Part shown: positions 31,633-45,939 of the stretch, piece by piece
How the letters are laid out: each line of letters opens with the position of its first letter
Position numbering within the stretch: position 1 is the first letter of the stretch
Source: Cryptococcus deneoformans JEC21
Lineage: Eukaryota > Basidiomycota > Tremellomycetes > Tremellales > Cryptococcaceae
Direction: 5' to 3'
Length of the DNA: 64,000 nt
Assembly (NCBI RefSeq): GCF_000091045.1
Contig: NC_006680.1
Location: forward strand, 257,001 to 321,000
The notes under the pieces: model-generated
What the model saw: only the letters and a program-made list of their open reading frames with translations
What the model was told of the DNA's origin: nothing
The model's database searches: none
Program-made: the position numbers and the translations under genes

Positions 31633-33783
31633 ATGCAGGACGAACAACCCCCTCAGGGGAATGCCGGAATGAACGAAGACACACCAATGCACACACCCAC
31701 GTCTCCACAGTCCAACTCTGCGAGCGGGGCCAGCCATCATCCACAATCAGCCCTCCCACTGTGTTTGCCCCGCTTCACCACATCTACCAATGCATTTGGC
31801 CTTACTTCCTCTCCATCTTCTTCATCATCGTCTCAACGATCAAATGATTATTTCGGCTCGGTGAGCGGATCTAGTATGGTGATTATACCCGGGATGGCAG
31901 CGGCAGCGGCGAGTGACAGGAAGGTCAGGAGACCAAGCATGTTGAGTTTGGCACAGAACGCGAGTTTTTTAAGTGAAGGATCAGGAGAAGGGGAAAGAAC
32001 ACCAATGGCATTAGTCGTAGACACAGCAGGGGAAAGGGACAAGAGGGGAGCGATGGATATGGTGGAAGATCCTTCAAGCAGCAAGGCGATAAGTCAATTC
32101 ACAGGCGATGGGGGTCCCCTTCAACCTACGCCTCGTTGGCCTTCGAGTGGCTCCTTTCAGAGTAGTCTTCTCAGAAGATCGACATCAACATCTACAATAC
32201 CGATGGAGACCCTCAAAACGTCTACACCCGTTCAAATTGAATCAGTTGACGAGGAGGCACGCGGAAACAGTGAGGTTGAAATGGCTACAGACTGGCTGAA
32301 TAAGTCATCGAACCGAAAGGGTAAAGCTCGAGAAGGCTCCCCGTCAAATCATGACACCAAACTTCATCCCCGCCCACTCCCCTCTGCCCTCCTACAAACA
32401 CTCATATCCGAATCAGCACCCCTTGAGCATGAAATCCAATCGGAAGCCCGTCTTCAGCGGCTACTCAGTTCCCACCCCGCCAAGCTGCCACTCACCCCAC
32501 GAGCACCTCGCGGATCTAGGGGTCGGTTTCCTGACCAAGTCGGCGGTGACGATGATGATGATGAACTCGGTCTTTCGGCCTTCTCTGCCGCGGCCAGGCG
32601 GTGGGGTACAGGCAGACCATGGTCGAAGGAGGATTCAGACTCAGATTCAGATGATGGTCTACCTGCGGGGGAGGTGAATGCAGCTTTCGCAGCAGGGATG
32701 GACATGGATCGACCAGAGAGTAGTTCAAGTAATGCGAATACCATGGGAGGTGGATGGGGAGCAATGAGCGAATCTGGCAAATCGACACCCGGCCAGGGGG
32801 AAAGAAGACGGAGTAACAGTGGAAGCAGGAGTGGCAGTGGCAGTGCGGGCCCTGGAGCTGGAACGGGCGCAGGGTATCCGTTCCCGAATACAATGTCAAC
32901 GCCTGGTATGTCAACCCCTGGTGCTGGATCTCAAGTACAGACACAAGGCCAAGGACAGCAACCAATATCTGCTATTAAAGGTAGTAGCAAATTAAGCATG
33001 AGTGGGATGGTACCTTCACCTGGGAATGGTCTTCCCAATGCCTTTGGCGGGCTGGGGATGGGGACGGGTACTCCACTGGCCAGTCCAACTGTTGAGCGAA
33101 ATGAGGTATGGCACATTATTCCTTATATTCTTATATTTTTACATTGTAATCACTAACGTAATAATACTTACAGCTTGTCGGTTCTCCCAACGCTCCGATG
33201 TCGAGCCCTGGGTTGATGCAATACCGCGAGTCTTTGGGCGGAAGTGCATCCCTACGACCTAATAAACGAAAAGGTAAGGGAAACCCTCACAAGTTGTAGA
33301 TTATCGCTGATTTGCACTTCTGCAGCTCAAGAAGACAGGTTCGACCCGTACAAGCGTCCGCGCGCAGCTTCTCCCTCCCTCCTCTCTTCTCCCGCTTTTC
33401 CCCTATCACCGTCGAGGCCAACTTCCATTCCCATCCCGGCATCTCCCTCGCACGCTCCGTTGTATCCTTCCGCGTTATCGACCTCCCATCCACGCTCCGT
33501 CGGCGGTGTAGGCGCGCAAACACATCCGAGTAGCTCAAGACCGAATCATCCGTACACAAGACCGATGGCTAGTCGGTCCAGAGCAGCCAGTCCGGCTTTG
33601 AGCGCTGGGAGTGGGGGTACCAGTTTGGGAAGGGAGAGGTATCTTGGGCAACACGTTCAGAATGGGAACAATGGACATGGCGGACAGGGGGCCTTGGGAG
33701 GGTTGGGTTTGCTGAGTTTGGCGAACAGAGTGAGAGAGGAGGACGAAAAAGAGGAAAGGGGGGAGAGGATGGAAGAAGACTAA
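31633..33783 (+). CDS. Orphan Ser/Gly-rich nuclear-type protein with RFDPYKRPR motif
   Basis: Three exons (31633-33105, 33174-33273, 33326-33783) encode 676 aa. No domain is recognised. The protein is dominated by Ser/Pro/Gly/Gln low complexity. A predicted ordered segment around residues 245-290 (LHPRPLPSALLQTLISE) precedes an acidic run (GGDDDDDELGL). Near the C-terminus, RPNKRKAQEDRFDPYKRPR followed by AASPS looks like a nuclear localisation signal combined with a short conserved motif, and this crosses the second intron in correct phase. The C-terminal tail is Arg/Ser/Gly-rich and ends EEDEKEERGERMEED. Composition suggests a transcription- or cell-cycle-related regulator, but that is a guess. 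Confidence 0.7.
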
Positions 33784-33984
33784 GGCCGGAATAGAGTCAA
33801 ACAGGGAATGTTGTATACAGTAGTATCTACCAAAATCTATAACATTGTACAAGTACAAGACAACATGCATACACCAACAGATCATGATTAGGCGGTCTGA
33901 TACCACTGATTGTATGTACAGGCTGGCACGTTATATATAGTACAAGCAGATAGTACATGGTGCGAGTTGGCAAAATACAACAGA

Positions 33985-36900
33985 TTACTTGGGCTTGTAC
34001 ACTGCAACAATAGTCAGTGGACAGCATGATGGCGCGAAAGACAAATAACGCACGATCTTCGTCCAGCAATGTCTCTTCATCCACGCAATCCTCCACCCAT
34101 TTGGGGGTCACAATGTGTTTCCTTTTGGGCCTATCAAATAGTTCGGTTAGAGCCACAACATACATGACAGGACCAACTCACATGGCAGTCTTCCTCGTCA
34201 ACTCGACGTATCTTCTCGAATCCTCATCATCCATTATAATGTGCGTGAGCTTGGGATCGGAGATGCTTCTCGCCACACGTCCACCATTCTCTATCAGCAG
34301 CTTCTCGACTTTGACGAGTCTGAGAAACTGATCAGCTCGATGCCCCCATGAGAGAATGGAGGACTAACCTTTCTTGGGTGTCGAAAGAGGGAGACGAGCT
34401 TTCCAAGCCGTTAACCGCAGCGTTCTTTGCAGTATCGATGTAAAATGCAAGGTGATAGAAAATCTTCCGCACCATCAGTATACATTCATACATCTGCCGT
34501 ACACGGTGAAGAACGTACTCGATCTTCATCATAGTGCATTGCTTCTGGACTCTCTCCCATAAGTCCTTCCTGTCGATTTGATCAGCACTTTGTAGTAAAA
34601 TGTCAGTCAGCAACGACCCACCTCCTTGTCATTCAACCCGCTGAGGGGAACCGCTCTGTAATCATCTCCGTTTACCCCAACATCTGATTCATGACTGTCG
34701 TTTTCTCCGTCCTCTTCATCTTCATAAATCGCCTACGAGATGAATTTCAGCAATAATCAACATATCATGCGGTTACGGCGACGTACCCGGAGCCCCCTAC
34801 TTCTTTCCGAATCCGTGTCACTCTCCTCCTTCAGCGACATCTCCTCTTCAGGTTCACTATCGGAATCTCCTGGACTCGCTCGTGATCTCAAACCCCATGC
34901 TTCCTGAAGCTTCTTCTGCTCCAGCGTTCTATTCGATTCTTTCTCTTTGAGATCTTCTCTGGCCATCCTTCGGTTCTTGGATTCTCGACTTTCTTCCACG
35001 TCAATCTCATCTTTGTCCTCACCATCCATGATCTCATCTTCGACATCGGCATCACCATCTTCATCGACGAGTGCCCCGCCGGTACGATCGCGCACAAAAG
35101 AAACCTTATCGTATTGCTCAAGTGTCTTATTGTAATATCGCCCATCTTGAGCTTCTTCCGATGCGAAGACCAGGAATCTGGCAAATGATTTAGCACTTGA
35201 AGAAAAGACATGCTGCGTGTAAAGAAAGGGCTTACTCCTTTAAGAAAGGCAATGCTGTCCTCCGCGCAATACTCTCAAATACCCACTCAGGTTTGATGAC
35301 ATTGACTCCGTGTCTGATCTGGGCTCGTACTAAAGGGTCTATCAATGAGTCAGCACATCTACTCACACGATCCCCAATCAATTATACAATACTGACTCTT
35401 TTGATCGGGAGAGATAACAATCGCCGATAGGTCGGACAGCTGCGCTTGCGTGAAATCTGCACCATGCTTATGCACAAGTGCTTCGAGATCAGCTTTAGGG
35501 TAGTCGGATGTGCCCTTCACAATAACTTATACTCATACGTCAGTGAAAGACAAGATAACCAAGGTTTGCGCGACTAACAAAACGTCATATCGCTGAATAT
35601 GCTCGTTTCCACATCTGCATCTGAAAGCTTCTGACCTCGGAAGTTGCTGATGAGGTGGTTTTTCTGCATGTCACTTCAGTTGATTTCCTTACACAGCGGA
35701 GATCTACATGGGAACTTACTTTAGACCTGATCACCTTGCGCTTCTTCCTTTTCCTGCTGCACTGTTAACCTTCTGATCCCGTCAACAGAAGACAATGGCA
35801 CTCACCCAGGACCTTGACTATCGTCATACGACCTCTTGGGCCTTGAGAAGAGGTCCATGAAGTCTGTCCGTTTTATGAGTTTCCTAGTCTTATAAAAAAA
35901 TCCTTGACCTACCGTCCACAGACATCTTTTCGCCAATTTGATCAGCATTAAATCTGACTTTCGGGGCCAAATAGACTTACACTAGTCCACATATCCCTCT
36001 CTTTCGACTCATCATCGAGCGCATAGTCTCGACTATTCTTGTCGTAGTAAATGTATTTACAGCGTGGAAAACGAAGAGTAAATCCTATTCCATAGCCTCC
36101 TGCGCGTATCGTTAGAACAAAACATCGAAAAGAGCCTTTGGACAGCGACCGACCTGCCGGCACGATTTCAGACGCCTTTACTTCGATGACGAAAGAGCTA
36201 TACAGCTATCAGCAACTATTTACATTTTGAATTTCTGTCCAGAGTAACATACTTTTCCGGCTCGATATAAACATCCGCTAAATCTCATTTAGCTCATCAT
36301 ATCAGAGCGTTTGGATCAACTCACGCTTGTCATCGAGACCCACTGGCCCAAGCTTCATGAAAGGGGGTGGGTTGGACCTATCAAAAGGTCTCCAATGCTT
36401 CTTGTGTTTATTCCTGCATTGTGATAGGTGAGTAGGTGAGCACCTCATTGAACGCAAGTGCATGAGGTGACTTACAAAATCCACTCGTAGTCCGAGTAGC
36501 TCATTCCAGAACCGATTGAACAGAAAGTCTTGAAGCTGTTTCATCATCAGTCAACCCCAACTTCCTTAACAGGCAGATAGATTAATAATCGTTACCTTGG
36601 TCTTTCCACTGTACCATCGTCAAACGCCTGTTCTCTTAACCCGCAGAGTAATCTTGAAATCTTCCCTGAACGTCCTCCTTTACCCCACCATCCGCCCAAC
36701 ACCAAGACTTCTAAATTCTATACAAACGATATCAGTCGTTGCTTCAAATAAAAGTAGTATCTTGACATACCTCACCCATTTGGTCACTATACTCGGGCTT
36801 GACCTTGATCCAGTCATATCCTCTCGAGTTCGTCTGATAAATCACATCCGTCTTCTTAACCACTAAACCTTCGCCTCTAACAATTCATGGTTAGCTTTAC

Positions 36901-38793
36901 TCCCGGATCATATTAAGCCGAGATCGATTGACTTACTTGGTCTCGACCACTCTTTCCAAATACTCTCTAATATCCTTTGCGTTCTTCCCTCTTTTCTCGT
37001 CTACAAATTCCAATCTCCCCTTATAGTTCTCAATATTCTTGAAGATTTTTCCAGAGCGAAGGAGACGCTTGCGTTCTGATAAACGTTTGCGGGAAAGGCA
37101 ATGATCGTTCAAGAAAAGGATGTCAAACACCTTGACTAATGAAAAAGCTTAGTCAAAGAGTGATAAAGGAAAAGGTACTGAGGGCTTACAACATGGACGA
37201 GGGGCGGTTTCATCATTGAAATGGTCTTTCGAAAATCAACGACAAATCTTAAGGTTTCCAAACGGATAACTCACCAAGTGCAGCTGACTTGAGGGTCCCA
37301 AAAGCCAGGTAACGTTCCACTACAGGATCCCAAACCATCATCTCTCCGTCAAGAATGACACTAATCCATGACATGAGTACCCAATAATATCTATGATACA
37401 AGACATAGAGCTTACTTTCTGACATTGTCCTGGAACGCAGTAGCTATGTAGCGCGTCAAGCTTCCCTCTCCTGGGTGGGCGCCATATAGATACGCTGCCA
37501 GAAGTTAATTTTATCCAGTACTCAAAAATAAGTCGGAAGGAACTTACTATAGTCTTTAGCTTTCCTTGAACAGTAGAACCATTGTGCACCATTTCCTCTC
37601 ATGTGTAACTGTATTCTCTCCCCGTCCAACTTTTCTTCCATGATGAACTCTTTTGGCGCTCCTATAGCCTTCGCAATATTTTCGAGCGACGCATCATTCA
37701 TGCGGCCACATAATTGAGGGAGAAAGGAGTGGAATAATTCAAGATGCGTTTCCTGAATCGTCGTCAGCTCGGGATAGATGGTTTAACAAGAATGGCAAAC
37801 ATTTTTATTGAGCCTGAAGCCGGGATCATACAAAGTCCAACAGACACGCTTCAGGTCTGAACAAACATTATACAGATCTATCGCATCCGGATGAAACGCT
37901 GATAAGACCCCTCGTTCACGTATTGAGATATGCAGGTCTTGAGAAGATTATTGTCAGAGTGAATATAACGTGGAAAAAATACATATTTACCTTTGAGTAT
38001 AATCCGGATAATCCATTCTTGTTCCTCAGCTGTACATTGCATATTGATTGCCTTGAGTATCGGCACGTAATCTTTTCTATAATCAATCATCAGTGAGCTG
38101 AGCTGAGTATACCTTGACGAACAATAAAACTCACTGCTTCATTTTTCCAACAGCCAGCTTATCTAGGAGCATGTTTACTGCTTCAACACTCAATTGCCCT
38201 TCCTCCACGGTGGATCGAGCTTTTATCTCATTGTAACAGACTTTCGCAAAGTCTCCAGTTGGATTTGGTGACTGCTAATCATCAGTTTCCACATTCGTTT
38301 ACTGAGGGAACACATGAACGACTGACATTTCCTGCCGGCTGCTTCCATTTGATCAACCTCTGAGCCGCCTCGCTGTGCTTCTCTAACGACAATATATCAA
38401 TGTAGCATCGAGCCAACATTGACTCTTTCAAATTATACACGGGTCTTTCCCTATCTTTCTGCAAGAAACCCTTTAGCATCACATTCCCTATGTTCTTGCC
38501 GTGACCCGAAGACTCACATCAGGTAACAACAACCTGATCAACGGATAAAGATCTGGCCCTACTTTCTCCCTCCAGTTCCCGAATATCCTCGTCAGAAGCT
38601 CGTACTTTTTGTGCGGCGCATCTGCCCGTAGTCTGTTAAGATAGCCGCAGATAATGTAGAAAGCGGGATACTGGCCGCGGTTGATACAGTCCGCTGGACG
38701 TTCGAGAGTTATCGCGGGGGCTAATGTCGGTTTCTGACCATTTATTTCTTGAGTGGGCGGAGGTGCATGATTGTATGGAGCGTGTACTGCCAT
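33985..38793 (-). CDS. LIG4: DNA ligase IV (LIG4/Dnl4)
   Basis: This is the ATP-dependent ligase of non-homologous end joining, acting with an XRCC4/Lif1 partner. The start ATG 38793 (MAVHAPYNHAPPPTQEING) opens a helical DNA-binding domain (AFYIICGYLNRLRADAPHKK; AEEQEWIIRIILKG). The nucleotidyltransferase core carries motif I, EEKLDGERIQLHMRG, at about 37610-37645, with the adenylated Lys of KLDG present. It is followed by CSRKAKDYSYLYG and the motif ILDGEMMVWDP. The C-terminus holds BRCT sequence (around 34020-34340), including HIVTPKWVEDCVDEETLLDEDR, and ends VYKPK at TAA 33985-33987. More than 15 short exons occur; I identified motifs rather than all boundaries. No frameshift is evident in the conserved regions. 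Confidence 0.9.
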
Positions 38794-39389
38794 TTCCAGT
38801 GGTGATATAACTTTTGAACCAGTCAGAGAAAGGTGTAAATAAATACAAAAAATGACTTCCGTCCGTCATGTCGAAGAGTGGGCCGGTTGATGTCACCTCG
38901 CCACTTCCGACGGAAACAGCCCTATTCAAATTACGTATACACAAATACAGGTCACCTCACGCAAAAAAGATGGCCCAACTTTTATCTTCCATTTCAGTTT
39001 TCGTACATACGATACGTAGCCATTTCAGTTGATGTGTAAGCGCTCAACTACATCACGTGGGGGTCCTGGATTTCGGGATTCACTTTTGGTGTCAAGAGAG
39101 AATCGTGGTTGCTGTCTCAACCGAGGAAGAAATAGGAAGCCCGATTGCTAATAGATTTGTCCGTTGCTATATACTTTCGGATGTCTGCTGCATTTTGTGT
39201 TTGGTTAGCAACATTGTTACAGCAGTCTATGCGAAAGAGGAAAATGGGACGGCTTAATGCGGAGCAAGTTTGTTGCAGAGTTCATATTATTATTGCATGA
39301 ATGGTAACAACATGACATTCTTCGTTTGACTCTACGCCTACGATTCACGTTAGCATGTCATTTATTATATTAAAAGAATGACCTACCTT
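38794..39389. other. LIG4 promoter and COQ3 3' flank
   Basis: This 596-bp stretch has no convincing gene. A CACGTG E-box sits at 39054-39059, about 260 bp upstream of the LIG4 start. The ORFs at 38636-38944 and 39057-39257 have no coding character. Confidence 0.45.
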
Positions 39390-40469
39390 CTAAGACCTCT
39401 TCTTTGCGTGGTACATGTAATTGCAAACTTCACCTGCCTCTTTCCACCAGCTGCCCTCCACACCATCCCACAATCTCCAAGCGCCCTTCAAAGGGTCATA
39501 AATTATCCCTCGAGTCTCACCAACTTCATTTTCCCGGATATCACTTGCGTCATCATTTCTATGCCATGTCTTGAAACCACCCATGTCAGAGTAGACGAAA
39601 CGTCGGAGTTCCTCGGGCTTGATGAATTTACGGTAGGTATGTGTTCCCGGAGTCACAAGACGGAGGATGTCTTCGGCAAGAGTGATAGTGAGGAGATGGG
39701 AGAGGGGTGTTCTAGAGATGGTTGAAAGTAAGAGATGTCCTCCAGGCTGTTTTATTCAGCATGGTTCAACTGGAATAATTCCTGGACTCACTTTAACCAT
39801 CTCTCCGAGACATTTCATGAACTCTCCAGGCTCATCCACATGCTCAAGCACTTCCATGGAGCACACAACATCAAACTTTTCCCCAGCATCTCTTAAAGCT
39901 TCGGCAGTACTGAATCGGTACTCCAACTCTCCCTTTTCCATCTTCTTGGCCAAATACGGATCTTGATTGGCGTGAGTGGTCGCGATGCCGATATTACTTT
40001 CACTCGCATCAACGCTCACCACAGTGGCTCCCAATCTTGCCAGAGCCTCTGAGAGGATCCCACCTCCACATCCAACGTCCAAGCATCGAAGACCTGTCAA
40101 CCAAGCACCCGTACCTCGCGCTGCTTCTCTCTGCGCATCCATATGCCGAGTCTCAAACGACCATTCCTCTTCCGGTGGAGGAGCGAGAGCGACTTTTTGC
40201 CTGATCCACTCTACCCGCACGGGATTCATGCGATGTAAAAGTGCAAATTCGCCTGTTTCTGACCACCATTGGGAGGAGAGTTTGGAGAAGTGGGAGATTT
40301 CGGAAGCGTTGATGGTGCTGAAAGTGGAGGGAGCGGTGGATGGAGATGCTGGGGATGCTGGGGATGCTGGGGATGCTGTTGTGATTGAGCGTGCTGCGAT
40401 GCGTGTTGATGGGAATGCTGTTGCGGAGCGTGAGAAGTATAGTCTTCTGCAGAGTTGTTGCCTGTTCAT
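39390..40469 (-). CDS. COQ3: Ubiquinone biosynthesis O-methyltransferase COQ3
   Basis: Two exons (39792-40469, 39390-39746) encode 344 aa. The enzyme performs both SAM-dependent O-methylations of the ubiquinone ring on the mitochondrial inner membrane. The Arg/Ser-rich N-terminus (MNRQQLCRRLYFSRSATAFP) is a mitochondrial presequence, extended by a tandem ASP repeat. The methyltransferase core shows WWSETGEFALLHRMNPVRVEW, the SAM motif LDVGCGGGILSEALARLGA, VVCSMEVLEHV and PGGHLLLSTISRT. The C-terminus has LVTPGTHTYRKFIKPEEL. All standard UbiG/Coq3 motifs are present. It is divergent from ELP3, with a 161-bp promoter that contains long T tracts. Confidence 0.95.
40342..40377. repeat. COQ3: Four 9-bp tandem units in the COQ3 presequence
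   Basis: The unit GGGGATGCT occurs three times, plus one variant (GGAGATGCT). On the coding strand it encodes repeated Ala-Ser-Pro just after the targeting peptide, so copy number can change without shifting frame. Confidence 0.85.
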
Positions 40470-40630
40470 TATGTATGGTGTATGGCGGGTAAAGTAGCAA
40501 AGAACAACGAATCAAGCTTCCGAACGCGGTGACTTACACTCCAGCTTTTCATTCGCCCTCTTTTTTACTTTTTTTTTTCTATTTTTTTTCTTCCCTTTCA
40601 CTTTGCATCTTCCACTCTACGCTCCACACC

Positions 40631-42722
<2,092 letters not shown>

Positions 42723-42872
42723 ATTTGAGCTTGTGATTTTTGATTTCATGTATAAATATGGGCAGTGTATAACAAAGACCATCTGCATTGCAAGAGGAAA
42801 AAGTGAAAGAAATTATGACCAATTGTGTTTTTTTTTTTACTACTTTTCGAGGGTGTAATATATATATAAAAC

Positions 42873-45698
42873 TTATGGAGTAACAACCGGTTCGGCCAAA
42901 TACTTGCCCGTCGTCGTACTTTTCCGAATCTCCTCAAACACCCACTGATTCCCTTCCAACTCTCCATCCACCACGTCGAGCCCCAGACCGCTGATCAACG
43001 ACCCTTCCGCCGCCCACGACACTTGTACGACCTGCGGTACCAAGGCTTCTTGTCCCGGTTCACTTGTGAATTTGGCAATCACCTTGCCTCCGGTGGTGCC
43101 CAACAACGAATCCATTTTCCACGTCATCCTCCTCGTCGAGGGGGACCACACGCCTCCTGCCGGTTTCGCCTGGACGTTGCTCACGCTCGGTCCACCGGGC
43201 GTAAACGCGGCTACAACGGTGGCGCTACCCAGCTGTGTGCCCGTGGTGGCGAGGGGAGACGACGGGTTCGCACTGTAATGTAAAATCATCCTCGTCTCGC
43301 CCGACTTGCATTGGAACACCGGATCAAGGATCAACGGGGCCGTAGCCAGTTCTTTGCCCGGCTGGACATGGACGACGTACTTGAACAGCAGGGGGCCCGC
43401 GGCGGACCCTCTGGCGGTGGTGGCAGCAGCGAGGACGTCCGAGTTTAGGAAATACTCTCCCGGCTTATCGGGCACTTGGGCGAGGTACGCCGGGTTGGGC
43501 GCGATTTTCTCGAGGTGCTCAAACGCGGCGAGACGGATATGGATCGGTCCACCGGGAAGGGCGGAAGGCGACGACGACGAAGCATCCTTTGCTCGAAGAC
43601 TGAGGTGGATCTCGCCTGTAATGTGGATCCGCTGGACCTGCTTGTTGCGGAAGATGACATTGATCGATTCGTTGACGTGTGCGCGCAAACCGGGTTGGTC
43701 CGCGGCGGCGGCGGCGGAGAGAGGCGTTGTGGTGTGGAGGTTGATCGGCGGGGTCATCGTACCGCCGAGCCCGATGGTGGGCGAATCAAAGGGATTGTTG
43801 GAAGTGACGGATGAAAGGGAAGTTCGACGGGCGGCGATGGGTGATGGAGACGGCATGTCGTGAGGGAGGGATACACCGGTGTGGACGGTAGAGGTAGGTG
43901 AATCGACGAGTTTCTCCTCTGGTTCAGCCGATTTAGACGCCCCGTTTGCGAATCCACCTGCAGCGACGGCACCGGCACCAAAGACCGCATTGGAAGCTGC
44001 GGTCGCTTCATCCGTCGACCCTGCAAACATCGTGTTCCTCACATCCCTCCTCCCTCGCGCAATCGTAGACCGTCTAGAAGGCTGAGAAGGCGGAAGCTGC
44101 AGCGTTTTCTGCATCTTTTCCAAAGCTGCTCGACGTTCTTCTTCGCTCTCCTGGATAGGCAGAGGTGCGAGGGAGAGGTTTTTGAAAGGCTGCTGCTGCA
44201 AAGATGTGGGAGTGGAGAGGTTTTCGTCGGAAGCGTTGGGAGAAGAGTCGAATGGTTGGCTGAATGCAGGTGCGGAAGCGGGAGCCTCTTTGGTGGGGAC
44301 GACCGGAGCTTGGGCTTGAGATGGAACAGTCTGACCAGCCGGCGTGGGGATAAGCTCGTTGGGGTCTTCCCAAGGGTTTCGGTGACGGTCGGAAGGAGCG
44401 ACGGAGAATCCCTCTTCGTCAACTGGAGGTGCCTTTTTACCCAAAAAATAAATAAATAAATAAATCAGTAAATGTTCGGCGGTAGATAGGCAAGATGAAT
44501 TTACAGTTGAAGATTCTCTCAGCTGGGGAGCTTCCTCTCCGATGGCTTCAAAATTGTCGCCTCTGGTACCGCTTCGTGTAGAAGTAGCATCACTCTCGCC
44601 CCTGTTCCTGCCTCCACCCACAGTCTTTGACCGTGCAAGCATGGATTTGAAACCGCCGGTGAAGGAAGAGCCGGGCGTACCCTGACTGACATTGGTCGAA
44701 GAACCGTTGGCGCGGGCAGCGGGAGGACGGGGCGAAAAGTCGCCGTGGGTTGCGGTGGTAGATGTAACGGCAGAAAGTCGGCGATTCGATTGGGCTACCG
44801 CGGGCCGCTTGTTGTTAGTGATTCGTCAACACAAGTAGGTTAGAAACGCACGAGTGGTGGCGGAAGTAGCGACCGAGGCGGATCGCTCTGGGACGCGAGC
44901 ACCGCCGATCGCACCCAGCTTTCGCCCGACGTCCATGACTTCGTCGCTCGTCTCCCACTGGAGGAGGTGGGAAACGATGGCTTCCGCCCTCTGTCCGTCT
45001 CTGGAAGCCATGTCGCCCTTGACGGTGGCCCACCTGACGATGATCTCCTTGAGCGCACGGAGCCGCTCTTCGTCCAGTCGCTGGTACGTCGTGTACACCA
45101 TGGGCGAGAGCGAGGAGAGCGCGTGGGTGATGTTGTTGATGTCGGACTGGAGGGCGTCGACCTTGCTCGACTTGGACTTGGACGACGCCTTTTCGAGCTT
45201 GGCGGAGACCTTTTCATAGTCTCTGAGCGTCTTGTCGAGGTTGGCGTCCTGGTCGCCGATGCGGCGCCATGCGACGACCTTGTTGGGGATCTCGCGGATC
45301 GGCTGCTCAAAGTCTGTCCTCAGCATGGCGGATAGGGTCGAGTGGGAGGCGGATGTCTGCAGCAGTGGTCAGTCGCACGGCGCACACGGACGGGCGGAGA
45401 GACGCACCTCTGCGAGCTCGGAGACGACGCTGTCCCACAGGCGGGCCTCGGCGCTGCCCCTTGGCCAGTCATTGCCGGCCTTGCCCGTGAGGCCGCCCTG
45501 CTCTGCTGTGCGTGCGAGCTTGTGGAGGCCGTCTGCGTAGGCCGCCTCGATGGCTGCGCGCTGCTTGTAGATGTCTGCGAGGGCGGCGAGGTGGGCTGTG
45601 GATGCGTGGAGCCGTTTCTGGAGGGCGGCGAGGAGGGGGCGGGGGGGGGTGGGGAGGAAGGCGGTGAGCCAGGCGTCGTCTGGGAGTGCGTCTGGCAT
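42873..45698 (-). CDS. SYP1: SYP1/FCHO muniscin (F-BAR plus mu-homology domain)
   Basis: Four exons (45408-45698, 44852-45356, 44505-44794, 42873-44432) give 881 aa. The N-terminal ~270 residues form an F-BAR coiled coil (LLAALQKRLHASTAHLAALA; KTLRDYEKVSAKLEKASS) that bends the plasma membrane. A disordered Ser/Pro/Ala linker follows, with NPWEDPNELIPTP. The C-terminal mu-homology domain starts near INVIFRNKQVQRIHITGEI and ends YLAEPVVTP. This is the layout of yeast Syp1 and FCHO1/2, early clathrin-endocytosis cargo adaptors that bind Ede1/Eps15. The 45-44 kb exons are very GC-rich. Intron 3 contains an AAAT microsatellite on the plus strand (about 44446-44466). It is divergent from YKT6 across a minisatellite. 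Confidence 0.92.
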
Positions 45699-45719
45699 GG
45701 GGGTGGAAAGAGGATAGTG

Positions 45720-45890
45720 GGTAATTAACGGGTGTGTTGTGTAATTATCTGGGTAATTATCCTGGTAATTATCTGGGTAGTTATCCTGTAATTACCTGAG
45801 TAATTATCCTGTAATTACCTGAGTAATAACCCCGGTAATAACCCTCGTAATAACCCCCGTAATTACCCCCTAATTACCGCCCACCCCATA
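45720..45890. repeat. 12-bp minisatellite GTAATTAYCCTG in divergent promoter
   Basis: About a dozen imperfect copies of a 12-bp unit, consensus GTAATTAYCCTG, run head to tail between the SYP1 start (45698, minus) and the YKT6 start (45936, plus). Copies drift from GTAATTATCTGG on the left to GTAATAACCCCG and GTAATTACCCCC on the right. Each unit carries a TAATTA or TAATAA core. Confidence 0.85.
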
Positions 45891-45897
45891 TACCAGC

Positions 45898-45939
45898 ATG
45901 ACGAAATACTCCTTGCCACTGTCTTCCCGCCCGCCATGA
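45898..45939 (+). other. YKT6: Upstream ORF overlapping the YKT6 start (ATGA)
   Basis: An ATG at 45898 opens a 13-codon ORF that stops at TGA 45937-45939. It overlaps the YKT6 ATG (45936-45938) as ATGA. If the transcript starts upstream of 45898, ribosomes would end this uORF on the YKT6 start codon. Transcript extent is unknown. Confidence 0.6.

Noticed and set aside
43023..43863. Plus-strand ORFs opposite SYP1
   Set aside because: They are shadows of the GC-rich coding strand; SYP1 has recognisable domains over the same bases.
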